Below are positions 44,092 through 53,188 of a stretch of 64,000 nucleotides of DNA, piece by piece (within the stretch, counting starts at the first letter, position 1; each line of letters begins with the position of its first letter). The stretch is from Salinicola rhizosphaerae (lineage in GTDB: Bacteria; Pseudomonadota; Gammaproteobacteria; Pseudomonadales; Halomonadaceae). The stretch lies in contig NZ_BMZI01000003.1 of assembly GCF_014652715.1 (NCBI RefSeq), positions 315,854 to 379,853 of the forward strand. The letters run 5' to 3'. Under the pieces are notes generated by a model, which saw nothing but the letters and a program-made list of their open reading frames with translations, did not search any database and was not told where the DNA came from. The position numbers and the translations under genes are program-made.

Positions 44092-44198
44092 CGGAGACCG
44101 CTAATTTTTCCTGTTGGCAATCGAACGGGAGATGCGCCACCAGCGATGAAGGTCTGCAATCCGGACGCCGGCTTCGACTGGAAACCTGCCGCGTACGC

Positions 44199-44543
44199 CT
44201 AATCCTTGGTCACTACCGCTCGGTCGAACGCCTCCCGCCACGTCTCTTCCCAACGCGCCGGCTCGGCGGGAAATCGCCCCAACTCCACCGCGAGATCGAA
44301 GAAGCCTTGCGCCGGCAGCCCTTCGCCGCGGCGGCTGACGACGAGCGCGGCGACAAAGGGGCGGCCCTGTTCGGCGTCCTCGCGCATCAGGGTTTCCAGC
44401 GCCTGAGCCACGCGCTGGATGGTGCGCGGCGGCTGCAGGCCAAGCGCTTCGGCGACCTGCTGATAGGTCATCGGCAGGCTGTCGCGCGGCGCGATTTGGA
44501 GCAGTTGGCGGAGGCGAGCCGGCATGGGTAGGTCGTCGGTCAT
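44199..44543 (-). CDS. Hypothetical protein with helix-turn-helix-like N-terminus
   Basis: 114 aa from ATG at 44543 (an in-frame ATG at 44609 would add 22 residues). The region MTYQQVAEALGLQPPRTIQRVAQALE looks like a helix-turn-helix and is faintly reminiscent of alkyltransferase-like proteins, but the PCHR or PWHR active-site motif is absent. The end is rich in Trp and Arg. I do not recognise the family. Divergent from the CbiX-like gene. Confidence 0.6.
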   Translation of the reverse strand: MTDDLPMPARLRQLLQIAPRDSLPMTYQQVAEALGLQPPRTIQRVAQALETLMREDAEQGRPFVAALVVSRRGEGLPAQGFFDLAVELGRFPAEPARWEETWREAFDRAVVTKD

Positions 44544-44728
44544 TACGCTCAGACGTTGATCAGAATTCAGTCCAAGAGTATCGAGCGATTCGTCTTCGAG
44601 GCCAGTCATGTCGGTTTCGATCTGGAACCACCTCTACCTGCTCGTCGCGCTCGCGTATGCTGATCGGGTGACGATCTGCGCTGGGCAGATCATTGGATAT
44701 CTCTCTGCCTTTCCTCTCTCGAGGCCCC

Positions 44729-45595
44729 ATGCGAAAGATTCTGCTCGTCGACAATGGCTCCCTTCGCCCCGCCGCCACACTCAATCTGCGCCGACTCGCT
44801 CGCGCCTTGAGCGAAGCAAGTGGCGAGACGGTCGAGGCCGCGTCACTGCTGCATTCGTTCAAGATTCCGCCGGAACAGCTGGACGGAGAAAAGGCGGTAA
44901 CGGTGGGGCCGCTGGCCGAACGCCACGCGCTAGAGGGCGGCACGGAACTGGTCATCGTGCCGTTTTTCTTCGGCCCCAGCAAAGCGCTGACCGGCTATCT
45001 GCCGGAGCGGCTCGCCGAGGTGCAGGCCAACTACCCGTCGCTTTCGGTAAGGATCGCCCCACCGCTGGTCGACACGCGGCTGGCGCCGGACCTACGCCTC
45101 GCCCGACTGCTGGCGGAGAACGTGCGCGAACGCATGACGGGTCAGTCGCGGCCCAAGGTCGTGCTGGTCGATCACGGCAGCCCCATCCCCGAGGTGACGG
45201 CAGTGCGCAACTATTTGGCCGGGCAGCTCAGCGCGCTGCTGGCCGATGAGGTCGACTGCGTGACGTTCGCTTCGATGGAACGTCGCGAGGGTGATGCCTA
45301 TCGCTTCAACGAGCCGCTGCTCGAAAACCTGCTGGCTTCCCCCGCGCTGGCCGAGAGCCACGTGATTCTCTCGATGCTGTTTCTCTCCCCGGGCCGACAT
45401 GCAGGCGTTGGCGGCGATATCGCCGAGATCTGCAGCCAGGCGATGGCGCACTCGCCCGGGCTCAACGTCGACACGACGCGTCTGGTGGGCGAAAACGACG
45501 CCATCGTCGAGATTCTGCTCACGCGTCTGCAGCAGGCGCTCGCCGGCGGACCGCTGTTGATGGAACGCCGCGCCGACGCCTCCCCGCGTGAGTGA
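44729..45595 (+). CDS. CbiX/sirohydrochlorin chelatase-like protein
   Basis: 288-aa protein with two halves of the CbiX/SirB chelatase fold. VLVDHGSPIPEVTAVRNYL in the second half carries the canonical DHGS motif with the metal-binding His; the first half has the degenerate LLVDNGSLRPAA, where His is replaced by Asn. HVILSMLFLSPGRHAGVGGDIAEIC supplies the second metal region. It may insert Co or Fe into sirohydrochlorin (siroheme for CysI), but no other tetrapyrrole gene is near. ATG at 44729 follows GAGG. Confidence 0.78.
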   Translation: MRKILLVDNGSLRPAATLNLRRLARALSEASGETVEAASLLHSFKIPPEQLDGEKAVTVGPLAERHALEGGTELVIVPFFFGPSKALTGYLPERLAEVQANYPSLSVRIAPPLVDTRLAPDLRLARLLAENVRERMTGQSRPKVVLVDHGSPIPEVTAVRNYLAGQLSALLADEVDCVTFASMERREGDAYRFNEPLLENLLASPALAESHVILSMLFLSPGRHAGVGGDIAEICSQAMAHSPGLNVDTTRLVGENDAIVEILLTRLQQALAGGPLLMERRADASPRE

Positions 45596-45726
45596 TCGGC
45601 GGTTCACGCACTGAGCGACGCTATTGAGGCCGAAAAGCGCTTCGCCAGTAGGGGCGAAACGCTCGTTGACGCGTCGACGACGCGTTTTATCGGACTACAG
45701 CCGGGTTAGGCGCTCTTTGCCAACCG

Positions 45727-46017
45727 TTACGCGGCCCCTTCGAGCAGCACGAAGGTGCCAGTCGCGGCCTCGGCGCGCAGGGCTTTCGCCGCCTGATACT
45801 CGGGGCTTTCATAGAATCGCTTGGCGTCGTCGAACGAGGCGAACTCGAAGATCACGTGTCGTTCGTGGGCCTCGCCTTCGAGATTGTCGTAGCGCCCCGA
45901 AGCGGCAATCATCGTCGAGTCAAACTTGGCCATCGCCGCACCGGCGGCTTCTGCATAGACGGCATACGCCTCTGCATCGGTGATGGTGACGTGGCCGATC
46001 AGATAACCTTTTGGCAT
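45727..46017 (-). CDS. DUF1330 domain protein
   Basis: 96-aa dimeric alpha/beta-barrel (ferredoxin-like) protein: MPKGYLIGHVTITDAEAY and HVIFEFASFDDAKRFYESPEYQ are diagnostic for DUF1330. Function unknown. The start at 46017 begins the conserved domain. It follows the aldo-keto reductase remnant on the same strand, in a cluster divergent from a LysR gene. Confidence 0.9.
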   Translation of the reverse strand: MPKGYLIGHVTITDAEAYAVYAEAAGAAMAKFDSTMIAASGRYDNLEGEAHERHVIFEFASFDDAKRFYESPEYQAAKALRAEAATGTFVLLEGAA

Positions 46018-46093
46018 GTCGTTTTCTCTCGTGAGTTGTCGGGGTAAATGTCGAGTGGGCACAGCCCGCCTCGAAGCGTTCACGCGGTGTGCG

Positions 46094-47148
46094 TTACGGC
46101 AGTGCCTCGGGCGTCGCCGGCGAAGGGCATCGACTGGCATCCTGCTGCGCGACCATCCAGCCGGGATACTCGGGGGCCAGTGCGCTCACGGCCTCGAGAC
46201 GCGAAAGCTCATCCTCGGTGAGCTGGATATCGACCGCGCCCATATTGTCGTCGAGCTGATCGAGCCGTTTAGCGCCGATGACGACGCTCGTCACGTGCGG
46301 CTTGGCGAGTAACCAAGCCAGCGCGATGCGTGCGACCGAAATACCACGCGCTTCGGCCATGGCCCGCATCTCGGCGACGCACGCCCATGCCCGCTCGTGA
46401 TCGACAGGGGGAAAGTCGAAGTGTTGACGTCGGGAGCTGGCGTCGCTCGGCGCGCCGGGGCCGAATTTGCCGGAGAGCAAACCGCCCGCCAGAGGCGACC
46501 AAACCAGCAGCCCCATCTGCTCCTCCTCGACGAGGGCACCAGTTCCCGTTCGGCATCACGCCCGGCAATCGAGTAGTAAGCCTGCAGCGTCTCGAAGCGT
46601 GGGGTGTTCTGGGCCGCGCTCAGTCCGAGCGCTTTGCCGATCTTGCCCGCACGCCAGTTGGAGACGCCGACATACCGCACCAACCCTTGGCGGGTAAGGT
46701 CGTCGAGCGCGCGCAGCGTCTCGTCGATGGGCGTGATCGGATCGCTGGCGTGGATCTGATAGAGATCGATATGGTCGACCTGAAGTCGTTCCAGGCTTTG
46801 CTGGACAGAATCCATGATGTGCCCGCGCGACGCCCCCTGATCGTTGGGTGTCGGGCCCATCACGCCGCCGGTCTTCGTTGCCAGCACTATTTCATTGCGG
46901 GGTGCGCCAAGGTCCTTCAGCGCCTGCCCGATGATCCGCTCGGATTCGCCGAAGGCGTAGATATCGGCGGTATCGATGAAGTTGATTCCCGCCGCTAGCG
47001 CACGCTCGATCAGTCGATTCGCCTCGCCCTGGCCCACCGCCCCCATCGCTTTCCACATACCCGCATCGGCGTTGTCGCCCAGGGTCATCGTGCCGAGGCA
47101 AAGCTCGGAGACATAGAGGCCGGTGCGGCCCAGTCTTTTGTATTTCAT
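46094..47148 (-). pseudogene. Aldo/keto reductase split by a single-base frameshift
   Basis: Starts as a normal reductase (MKYKRLGRTGLYVSELCLGT, catalytic Tyr in DTADIYAFGESE, Lys in VLATKTGG, His in YQIHASDPITP) and after RDAERELVP shifts frame. The continuation, VEEEQMGLLVWSPLAGGLLSGK to VVIGAKRLDQLDDN, is in another minus-strand frame. The break is at a run of C (minus strand GTGCCCTCGTC, near 46527), where one added C restores the family sequence. The rest is intact to the stop at 46094. Either a recent mutation or a sequencing error; as written it would give a truncated enzyme. Confidence 0.9.
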
Positions 47149-47219
47149 GATCTTTTCCTGGCGAGAAAGCTAAAAAGACGCCCATGGACCCATTGAAGAG
47201 CAGCCCACGCACAGGGACT

Positions 47220-47825
47220 TCAATCGTTTGCGGGTCTACCCGCCAGGAACTGGCTCGCAAGCATCGCCACGCGTTCGCCATAGAGGCGTGCCGTCTCGAG
47301 ATCGCCTGTCGACATCTCTTCGGGTGAGGCGTCGGCGGGCGTCTGCGCCATTGGCCCGATGTAGGAGCCCATCCGATTCAGGTCATCTCGCTTCGACGCT
47401 TTCACGTTGGCCGGTTTGATATCCATGTTGATCCAAATACCGCCGTGCTGGCCGGCCAGCAGAAAGAAGTATTTCAGCGTATTCAGCTTGTCGCCGTTGA
47501 CACTTGCACTGTTGGTGAAGCCGCCGAAGATCTTGTTCTGCCACTGCCTCTTGAACCAGGGCTGGGACGAGGCATCGGCGAACTTTTTGAACTGCCAGCT
47601 GGGACCACCCATGTAGGTGGGAGAACCGAATACGATGGCATCCGCGCCAGAGAGCGTTTCCCAGTCTTTCTCGGTGATATTGCCGTCAGAATCGATACCG
47701 ATCCGCGCAGCGCCGGCTCCTTCGGCGATAGCGTCGGCCATGCGCTCGGTGTGTCCATAGCCAGAGTGGTATATGACGACGGTGGTGGCCGGTGAGTTGC
47801 GTTGGGTCATCGTGGCTATCTTCAT
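47220..47825 (-). CDS. Flavodoxin/WrbA-like NAD(P)H:quinone oxidoreductase family protein
   Basis: 201-aa flavodoxin-fold protein. FMN phosphate loop is VIYHSGYGHTERMADAIAEGA; the ring-binding segments are VFGSPTYMGGPSWQFKKF and GGFTNSASVNGDKLNTL. Probably reduces quinones or electrophiles with NAD(P)H. GGAG precedes the ATG at 47825 at longer than usual spacing; ATG at 47810 is a possible alternative. First gene of the cluster with the aldo-keto reductase and DUF1330, divergent from the LysR gene at 47926. Confidence 0.87.
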   Translation of the reverse strand: MKIATMTQRNSPATTVVIYHSGYGHTERMADAIAEGAGAARIGIDSDGNITEKDWETLSGADAIVFGSPTYMGGPSWQFKKFADASSQPWFKRQWQNKIFGGFTNSASVNGDKLNTLKYFFLLAGQHGGIWINMDIKPANVKASKRDDLNRMGSYIGPMAQTPADASPEEMSTGDLETARLYGERVAMLASQFLAGRPAND

Positions 47826-47925
47826 TCCATTCTTCTCCGGGGAAACAGTAAAAGCGATGGTAATGAGTCGCCATTGGGTAATAAATCACGTTAAATAGAA
47901 CGCACTGTTTCCTTGGCAATGAACA

Positions 47926-48831
47926 ATGAAGAACCTCGACGCGCTTGTGATCTTTTCGCGTGTGGCCGAAATGACGAGTTTCACGCGTGCCGCCGAGAAC
48001 TTGGGCATCCAGAAAGGGCGCGTTTCCACCGTGATCCGCGAACTTGAGCGGGAAGTCGGTGTGACGCTTTTGAATCGCACCACTCGGCGCGTTCAGCTCA
48101 CCGACGAGGGCGCCGATTTTTATACCCGTGCACGCGACCTCCTCGCCGATATGCAGGAACTGGAGTCGATGTTCGCCGACCGGGCGGGCCGGCTGAGCGG
48201 GCGGTTGCGGGTCGACATGCCGACCGAGCTTGCGAAGAACGTGGTGATCCCCGCCCTGCCGGCGCTCATGGCAGCGCATCCCGAGTTTTCACTGGAACTC
48301 TCGAGCACCGACCGGCGTGTCGATCTCGTCGAGGAGGGCCTTGACTGCGTAATTCGCTTAGGGCCGATCGTCAACGAGACACTAGTCGCGCGACCGCTCG
48401 GTAAGCTTCGTATGATCAACGCCGCAAGCCCTGGCTATCTTGCACGCCACGGCGTGCCGGTGACGCTTGCGGACCTACATGCGCAAGACCATCGCATGAT
48501 TCATTACACCCAGCGACTCGGTGCCCGACCTAACGGTTGGGAGTACCCGCGCGGCGAGGGCTACGCGACGCTCGCGCTGCCGAGCGCAATACAGGTCAAC
48601 AGCGTTCAGACCTATCATGCGGCCGGTCTGGCCGGGATAGGGTTGATCCAGGCGGGCTATTCGTCGCTCGCCCACCACATCGACACCGGTGCGTTGGTTG
48701 AGATTCTGCCCGATCTTCGCCCCGAGCCACTCGCGGCATCGCTCGTCGTGGCGCATCGGCGTAACCTGTCGCAGCGCGTCAGAGCCTTCATCGACTGGCT
48801 CGAGACCGTGCTGGCACCCTACTTCGATTGA
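47926..48831 (+). CDS. LysR-family transcriptional regulator
   Basis: 301 aa. Winged helix at 1-60 (MKNLDALVIFSRVAEMTSFTRAAENLGIQKGRVSTVIRELE) and the periplasmic-binding-like effector domain from about 90. It lies 100 bp from, and divergent to, the flavodoxin-aldo/keto-DUF1330 cluster, which it most likely controls. Effector unknown. Confidence 0.92.
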   Translation: MKNLDALVIFSRVAEMTSFTRAAENLGIQKGRVSTVIRELEREVGVTLLNRTTRRVQLTDEGADFYTRARDLLADMQELESMFADRAGRLSGRLRVDMPTELAKNVVIPALPALMAAHPEFSLELSSTDRRVDLVEEGLDCVIRLGPIVNETLVARPLGKLRMINAASPGYLARHGVPVTLADLHAQDHRMIHYTQRLGARPNGWEYPRGEGYATLALPSAIQVNSVQTYHAAGLAGIGLIQAGYSSLAHHIDTGALVEILPDLRPEPLAASLVVAHRRNLSQRVRAFIDWLETVLAPYFD

Positions 48832-48955
48832 GCGTCGAGCCAAGCGGCGCGACGCCAACGAATCACAAGAGCGCCAACCCGCCACGAGCCGCCAGGGCCA
48901 CGGCGTTTTGCCCGCACTCTACCCACGCCGCCCCCATTCCAAAAAGGCTTCAGTC

Positions 48956-49975
48956 ATGATCGATCTTCGCAGCGATACCGTCACCCGCCCCAGCGCCGAG
49001 ATGCGCCGAGTCATGTTCGAAGCGCCGGTCGGCGACGATGTCTGGGGCGATGACCCCAGCGTGACGCATCTCGAGCACTATCTCGCCGAGCGCACCGGCA
49101 AGGCGGCGGCGCTGTTCCTCCCCTCCGGTACACAGAGCAATCTGGTGGCGCTGCTTTCCCACTGCCAGCGCGGCGACGAGTATCTCGTCGATCAGCAGGC
49201 GCATACGTACCGACTGGAAGGCGGTGGCGCGGCGGTACTGGGCGGTATTCAACCGCAGCCGCTGGATGGCCTGAACACGGGTGAACTGCCGCTCGCCAAA
49301 CTGAAGGCGGCGATCAAGCCAGTCGACCCGCATTTCGCGCGCACGCGCCTGTTGACGTTGGAGAACACCTTCCACGGCCAGGTACTCGACGCGGATCACG
49401 TGGCGCAGACGACGGCGCTGGCGCGAGAGCAGGGCCTGGCGACGCATCTGGACGGCGCGCGAATCGGTAACGCCGCCGCGGCGAGCGGATCGAGCCTGGA
49501 AGCGCTATGTGCGCCTTTCGACACGGTCTCGATCTGTTGCTCGAAGGGACTCGGGGCGCCGATGGGCTCGGTGCTGGTGGGGCCGGAGGCATTCATCGCC
49601 ACCGCGACCCGCTGGCGCAAGGTGGTCGGCGGCGGTCTGCGTCAGGTCGGCTCGATGGCAGCCGCCTGCGAATATGCGCTCGACCATCACTTGCCCCAGC
49701 TGATACAGGACCACGAAAAAGCCGAGCGACTGGCGGCAGGGCTCGCAGCCATCGACGGCATCACGGTCACCGCGCAGGCGACCAACATGGTGTTCGTGGC
49801 TTTTGAGGACTCGGCGTTCGCCCCGGAGCCCCTGCACGCCTGGCTAGCCGAGCAGGGGATTCTGGTCGGCGCACTCTATGCTCCGCGTTTCGTGACCCAT
49901 CGCGATGTCTCGATGGCCGATATCGACCAGGTTGTGGCCGCCTTCCGCGACTACTTTCAGCGCCTGACGCGCTAA
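48956..49975 (+). CDS. ltaE: Low-specificity L-threonine aldolase
   Basis: 339-aa PLP enzyme cleaving L-threonine and L-allo-threonine to glycine and acetaldehyde. It begins [17 protein letters not shown] and contains the phosphate-site [22 protein letters not shown] with the ring Asp, and the PLP lysine in [14 protein letters not shown]. The ATG at 48956 starts the conserved motif; the open frame upstream crosses the LysR gene end. No terminator is evident before it. Confidence 0.93.
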   Translation: MIDLRSDTVTRPSAEMRRVMFEAPVGDDVWGDDPSVTHLEHYLAERTGKAAALFLPSGTQSNLVALLSHCQRGDEYLVDQQAHTYRLEGGGAAVLGGIQPQPLDGLNTGELPLAKLKAAIKPVDPHFARTRLLTLENTFHGQVLDADHVAQTTALAREQGLATHLDGARIGNAAAASGSSLEALCAPFDTVSICCSKGLGAPMGSVLVGPEAFIATATRWRKVVGGGLRQVGSMAAACEYALDHHLPQLIQDHEKAERLAAGLAAIDGITVTAQATNMVFVAFEDSAFAPEPLHAWLAEQGILVGALYAPRFVTHRDVSMADIDQVVAAFRDYFQRLTR

Positions 49976-49997
49976 TTCCGGATTCTTCCCGTCGCCA

Positions 49998-50444
49998 TCA
50001 GCGCGTCGAAGCGGCGCTACCGGCGTGCGTGTCGCGGCCGCCATCCCCGGCCGGTGCCTTGGGATCGCAGCTGCGGCTGGCGGTGGAGATTGTCGTGCCG
50101 CCATCGCTGCCGTGGCAGATCGAGCCGCCGCCGCTGGATCGCGCCCGGCTCTCCTCGCGCGGCTGGGCGATTCCGGGAACGATATGGACATCGAAGCGCT
50201 GCGGCACATAGTCCGGCCGGCCATCGCGGTGGTTATCCGGCAGACTGGTCCGATGCCCGGTGTGCGGATCGACGGCTGTCACACTGCCGGCCTGGGCCGA
50301 CAACGACACCATCGCCAATATCATCGCCAACCCCAGCGCAATGGAGATCCCCGCGCTGAACGTCAGCGTCCCCTGTGCGTCCCTCGCCTTGCCACAAGCG
50401 CAGGCAATGCCGCGCCTGCCTGTTTTCGTGACTGACATCTTCAT
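49998..50444 (-). CDS. Hypothetical secreted or membrane-anchored protein
   Basis: 148 aa with a hydrophobic segment (ISIALGLAMILAMVSLSAQAG) after a basic stretch of about 30 residues, which could be a long signal peptide or anchor. The remainder is polar, rich in Asp, Gly, Ser, Arg and His, with two cysteines in ICHGSDGG and SCDPKAP. GGAGG precedes the ATG at 50444. No known family recognised. Convergent with ltaE. Confidence 0.55.
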   Translation of the reverse strand: MKMSVTKTGRRGIACACGKARDAQGTLTFSAGISIALGLAMILAMVSLSAQAGSVTAVDPHTGHRTSLPDNHRDGRPDYVPQRFDVHIVPGIAQPREESRARSSGGGSICHGSDGGTTISTASRSCDPKAPAGDGGRDTHAGSAASTR

Positions 50445-50554
50445 GTCCACCTCCGCTCCGGCTCCGGCTCTGGTTCGAGTTGATCCACCGCATTCCATAT
50501 AGCGTAGCGCACTCGCCTTGCCGACCAACGGCCCCGTTTGCCGGCCGGCTTCTC

Positions 50555-51421
50555 TCACTGATTCGACTGGCTCAACCACGCCCAAAGCTCGAGCGCGGCC
50601 GGCCGAAGCTGACGGCTCGCGGGCCGGACCAGCCAGAAAGCCTCGTCGGTTGCCATATCGAGTTCGAAAGGCGCGACCAGATCCCGACTCGCCTCGAGCA
50701 GACGACGATGCGAGAGCGCTACACCGCCGCCGTAGGAGGCGAGCGCCAGCGTCGTCACGTGCGTATCGCAGATCATCGCCTGGCAACGACTCTCCAGCCC
50801 GGGTACGCCGGCTTGCGCCAGCCAACGCGGCCACCCAGCGGCAAAACCGGCCGCGTGCAGCAGCGTCTTGCCGGCGAGATCGTCCGGTGAGTGAAGCTCC
50901 GCGGCCAACGCCGAGGAGCAGACCGGCAACAGCCGCTCTTGCCCCAGGCACTCCGCCACTACATCGTTCCAGTCGCCGTGCCCGTAGCGGATCTCGAGGT
51001 CAGCCCCTTCCGCGCCGAAGTCATCCGCCCATATGGCGCTGACGAGCCGCAGCGTGACCTCGGGATGCATCTGCTGAAAACGCATCAGCCTTGGGGCCAG
51101 CCACGTCTGCTGCATCGCTGGCGTCGCGCGCAGCGTCACCGGCGCGCCGGGGCTGGGGCCGAAGACTTCGGAGGTACCCTCGGCAAGACGCGTGAAAGCC
51201 CCTTGAACGCTGGGCAGCCAGGCACGCCCGGCCGGCGTCAGCGCAAGACTGCGCGGGTAACGGACGAACAGCGGCTGCCCTACCTTGTCCTCGAGCAGCC
51301 GAATGCGCTGACTGATCGCCGACTGCGTGACACCAAGCTCGCGCCCCGCTTCGGTAAAGCTGAGCGTTCGCGCGGCGGCTTCGAAGGCTTGAAGCCAGAG
51401 AACGGGGGGCAGATCGGACAT
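50555..51421 (-). CDS. LysR-family transcriptional regulator (GcvA-like)
   Basis: 288 aa. The HTH reads LQAFEAAARTLSFTEAGRELGVTQSAISQRIRLLEDKVG, as in GcvA/AmpR-like LysR proteins, followed by the effector domain. The ATG at 51421 starts the HTH. Divergent from the gamma-butyrobetaine dioxygenase gene, which it may control; the 378-bp gap between them holds an inverted-repeat element. Confidence 0.9.
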   Translation of the reverse strand: MSDLPPVLWLQAFEAAARTLSFTEAGRELGVTQSAISQRIRLLEDKVGQPLFVRYPRSLALTPAGRAWLPSVQGAFTRLAEGTSEVFGPSPGAPVTLRATPAMQQTWLAPRLMRFQQMHPEVTLRLVSAIWADDFGAEGADLEIRYGHGDWNDVVAECLGQERLLPVCSSALAAELHSPDDLAGKTLLHAAGFAAGWPRWLAQAGVPGLESRCQAMICDTHVTTLALASYGGGVALSHRRLLEASRDLVAPFELDMATDEAFWLVRPASRQLRPAALELWAWLSQSNQ

Positions 51422-51591
51422 GGGCGACTCGCTGAGCGGTGGCGTCGACAGGACGCGAGAGCAAGGCACTTGGCGAGACCAAGGTCGAAGAGACATAGCT
51501 TGGCATTAGCTGAGCTTAGCCATTGCGGTCAGATTAATCGTTTGTCACCCCGGTGCGCAATCCGCATCCTAGTGTCACGCATCGATACCTA

Positions 51592-51736
51592 AGGAAACGC
51601 TGCATAAATGTCTGCACGAGCGAATGACGACGTTGCGCGGTACTCGAAGACTCGCCTAACCCCATGTTATGTCTCGCCTTCTACGTTCCGTGCGCCTAGT
51701 CCTTCATCTCGCTCGCCGATTTATTCAGCGCTTCCC
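51592..51736. mobile_element. Candidate 145-bp MITE or IS-derived fragment
   Basis: Left end AGGAAACGCTGCATAAAT (51592-51609) matches, in inverse orientation, the right end GGGAAGCGCTGAATAAAT (reverse complement of 51719-51736) at 15 of 18 positions. The ends face inward as in transposable elements and the 109-bp interior encodes nothing recognisable. No clear target duplication was seen. The rest of the 51422-51799 gap carries no gene. Confidence 0.45.
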
Positions 51737-51799
51737 TGAGTTAACGCCAACACGATTCAACGCCGATGGCCTCGATTCGCCATCGCTGGGAGGTTCCTT

Positions 51800-53029
51800 T
51801 TGTCATCCGGTAACGCTTTTCACGACGGTCTCGCCGAACGCGATGCCGAGCAGTCCACCGTCGATATGGCCGAGCTGCGCCGCTATCGCCAGGGTGACGG
51901 CGCACCGGACACGCCGCTTATAGGTGCGCTGCTCGAAGGCCAACGGCTTGTGCTGCGATGGTCCGACGAGGCGGTTGGCGAATTCCCGCTGATGTGGCTA
52001 CGCGACCACTGCGCCTGCAGCGAGTGTCGCCACCCGATGACGCGCGAGCGACTCTACAAACTGCTGGAAGACCCCCTTTGGGAGCGCTTCGCGAGCGACG
52101 ACGCGCTCGATGGCTTCGACTTCGACGACCACTCGCTGAGCCTGACATGGGCCGATGGACACCGCTCCCGCTTTGACGCCGGTTGGCTCTACCAGCGGCG
52201 CCCCGGGCAGGCGCTGCCGAGCCTGCTGCCGACGCCAACGCCTTGGCGTCAGGGCTTCTTCCCCGAGCGTGTGGCGCACGCCGATTTCGTCGGCGAGGGT
52301 GACGGCCGCAGCCGCTGGGTCAATGCCCTGCTGCGCGACGGTCTGGCGCTGCTCGATAACGGCCCATGCGAGCTGGAGGAAGTCTCCCGAGTCGCCGAGA
52401 GCATCGGGCCGATGCGCTCGACCAATTTCGGCGGACGCTTCGACGTGCGCTCGATTCCGAATCCGAACAACGCCGCCTACACCGCTATCGGGCTCGAGCT
52501 GCATACCGACCTGCCCAACTGGCGTCAGCCACCGGACATCCAGCTGCTCTACTGCCTGGAGAACGACGCCGAGGGCGGCGAGTCGAGCTTCACCGACGGT
52601 TTCGCCGCGGCCGAGGTACTGCGTGAAGAAAATCCGGCCGCGTTCCGGGTGCTTGCCGAGACGCCGATCGACTTCCGCTTCCAGGACGATGGCCACGATA
52701 TCGGCGTGCGCGAGCCGATCATCGACCTGGATGACGAAGGCCGCCCGCGCGAGATCCGCTTCAACAACTGGATTCGCGATACGCTGAGCCTGCCGGCGGA
52801 TCGTATCGAGGCGTGGTACGACGCCTACCGGGCATTCTGGCAGGTGCTGCGGCGTCCGGATCGCCGTGTCGAGCTCACGCTGGCGCCGGGCCAGATGGTC
52901 GCCTTCGACAATCGCCGCGTGCTGCACGGCCGCAATGCCTTCGACCCGAATACCGGCAAGCGTCATCTCCAGGGCACCTATCTCGACCTGGACATGCTGC
53001 AGTCACATCTGCGGGCCCTGTTGCGGTGA
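51800..53029 (+). CDS. Gamma-butyrobetaine dioxygenase
   Basis: 409-aa Fe(II)/2-oxoglutarate oxygenase that hydroxylates gamma-butyrobetaine to carnitine. The N-terminal DUF971-like zinc domain (VGEFPLMWLRDHCACSECRHPMTRERL, with a CxC/CxxxH set) precedes the TauD-type catalytic domain. The iron ligands are His/Asp in LHTDLPNWRQPPD and His in VLHGRNAFD, with the 2-oxoglutarate Arg near RHLQGTYLD. The start is TTG at 51800: GGGAGG at 51788-51793 lies six bases before it and no ATG is in position. A betaine-type binding protein follows 160 bp downstream. Confidence 0.9.
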   Translation: MSSGNAFHDGLAERDAEQSTVDMAELRRYRQGDGAPDTPLIGALLEGQRLVLRWSDEAVGEFPLMWLRDHCACSECRHPMTRERLYKLLEDPLWERFASDDALDGFDFDDHSLSLTWADGHRSRFDAGWLYQRRPGQALPSLLPTPTPWRQGFFPERVAHADFVGEGDGRSRWVNALLRDGLALLDNGPCELEEVSRVAESIGPMRSTNFGGRFDVRSIPNPNNAAYTAIGLELHTDLPNWRQPPDIQLLYCLENDAEGGESSFTDGFAAAEVLREENPAAFRVLAETPIDFRFQDDGHDIGVREPIIDLDDEGRPREIRFNNWIRDTLSLPADRIEAWYDAYRAFWQVLRRPDRRVELTLAPGQMVAFDNRRVLHGRNAFDPNTGKRHLQGTYLDLDMLQSHLRALLR

Positions 53030-53056
53030 GTGATTCCGCCAAGGCCCGTTGATTCG

Positions 53057-53083
53057 AGCCGCTCGAGCGATCGAGCGGCTTTT
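53057..53083 (+). terminator. Intrinsic terminator after the dioxygenase gene
   Basis: AGCCGCTCGA and TCGAGCGGCT pair perfectly around GCGA and are followed by TTTTC. It lies 28 bp after the dioxygenase stop, so the binding-protein gene probably has its own promoter. Confidence 0.85.
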
Positions 53084-53188
53084 CTGCGTGTATCCCCTGA
53101 CGGATGCACCCATCGAACCAGGTCGAGGTTGCCCGAGAAGCGATTTTCAGGCCCCCGATCTGGCACAGGGAACGACAGGAGACAATAA

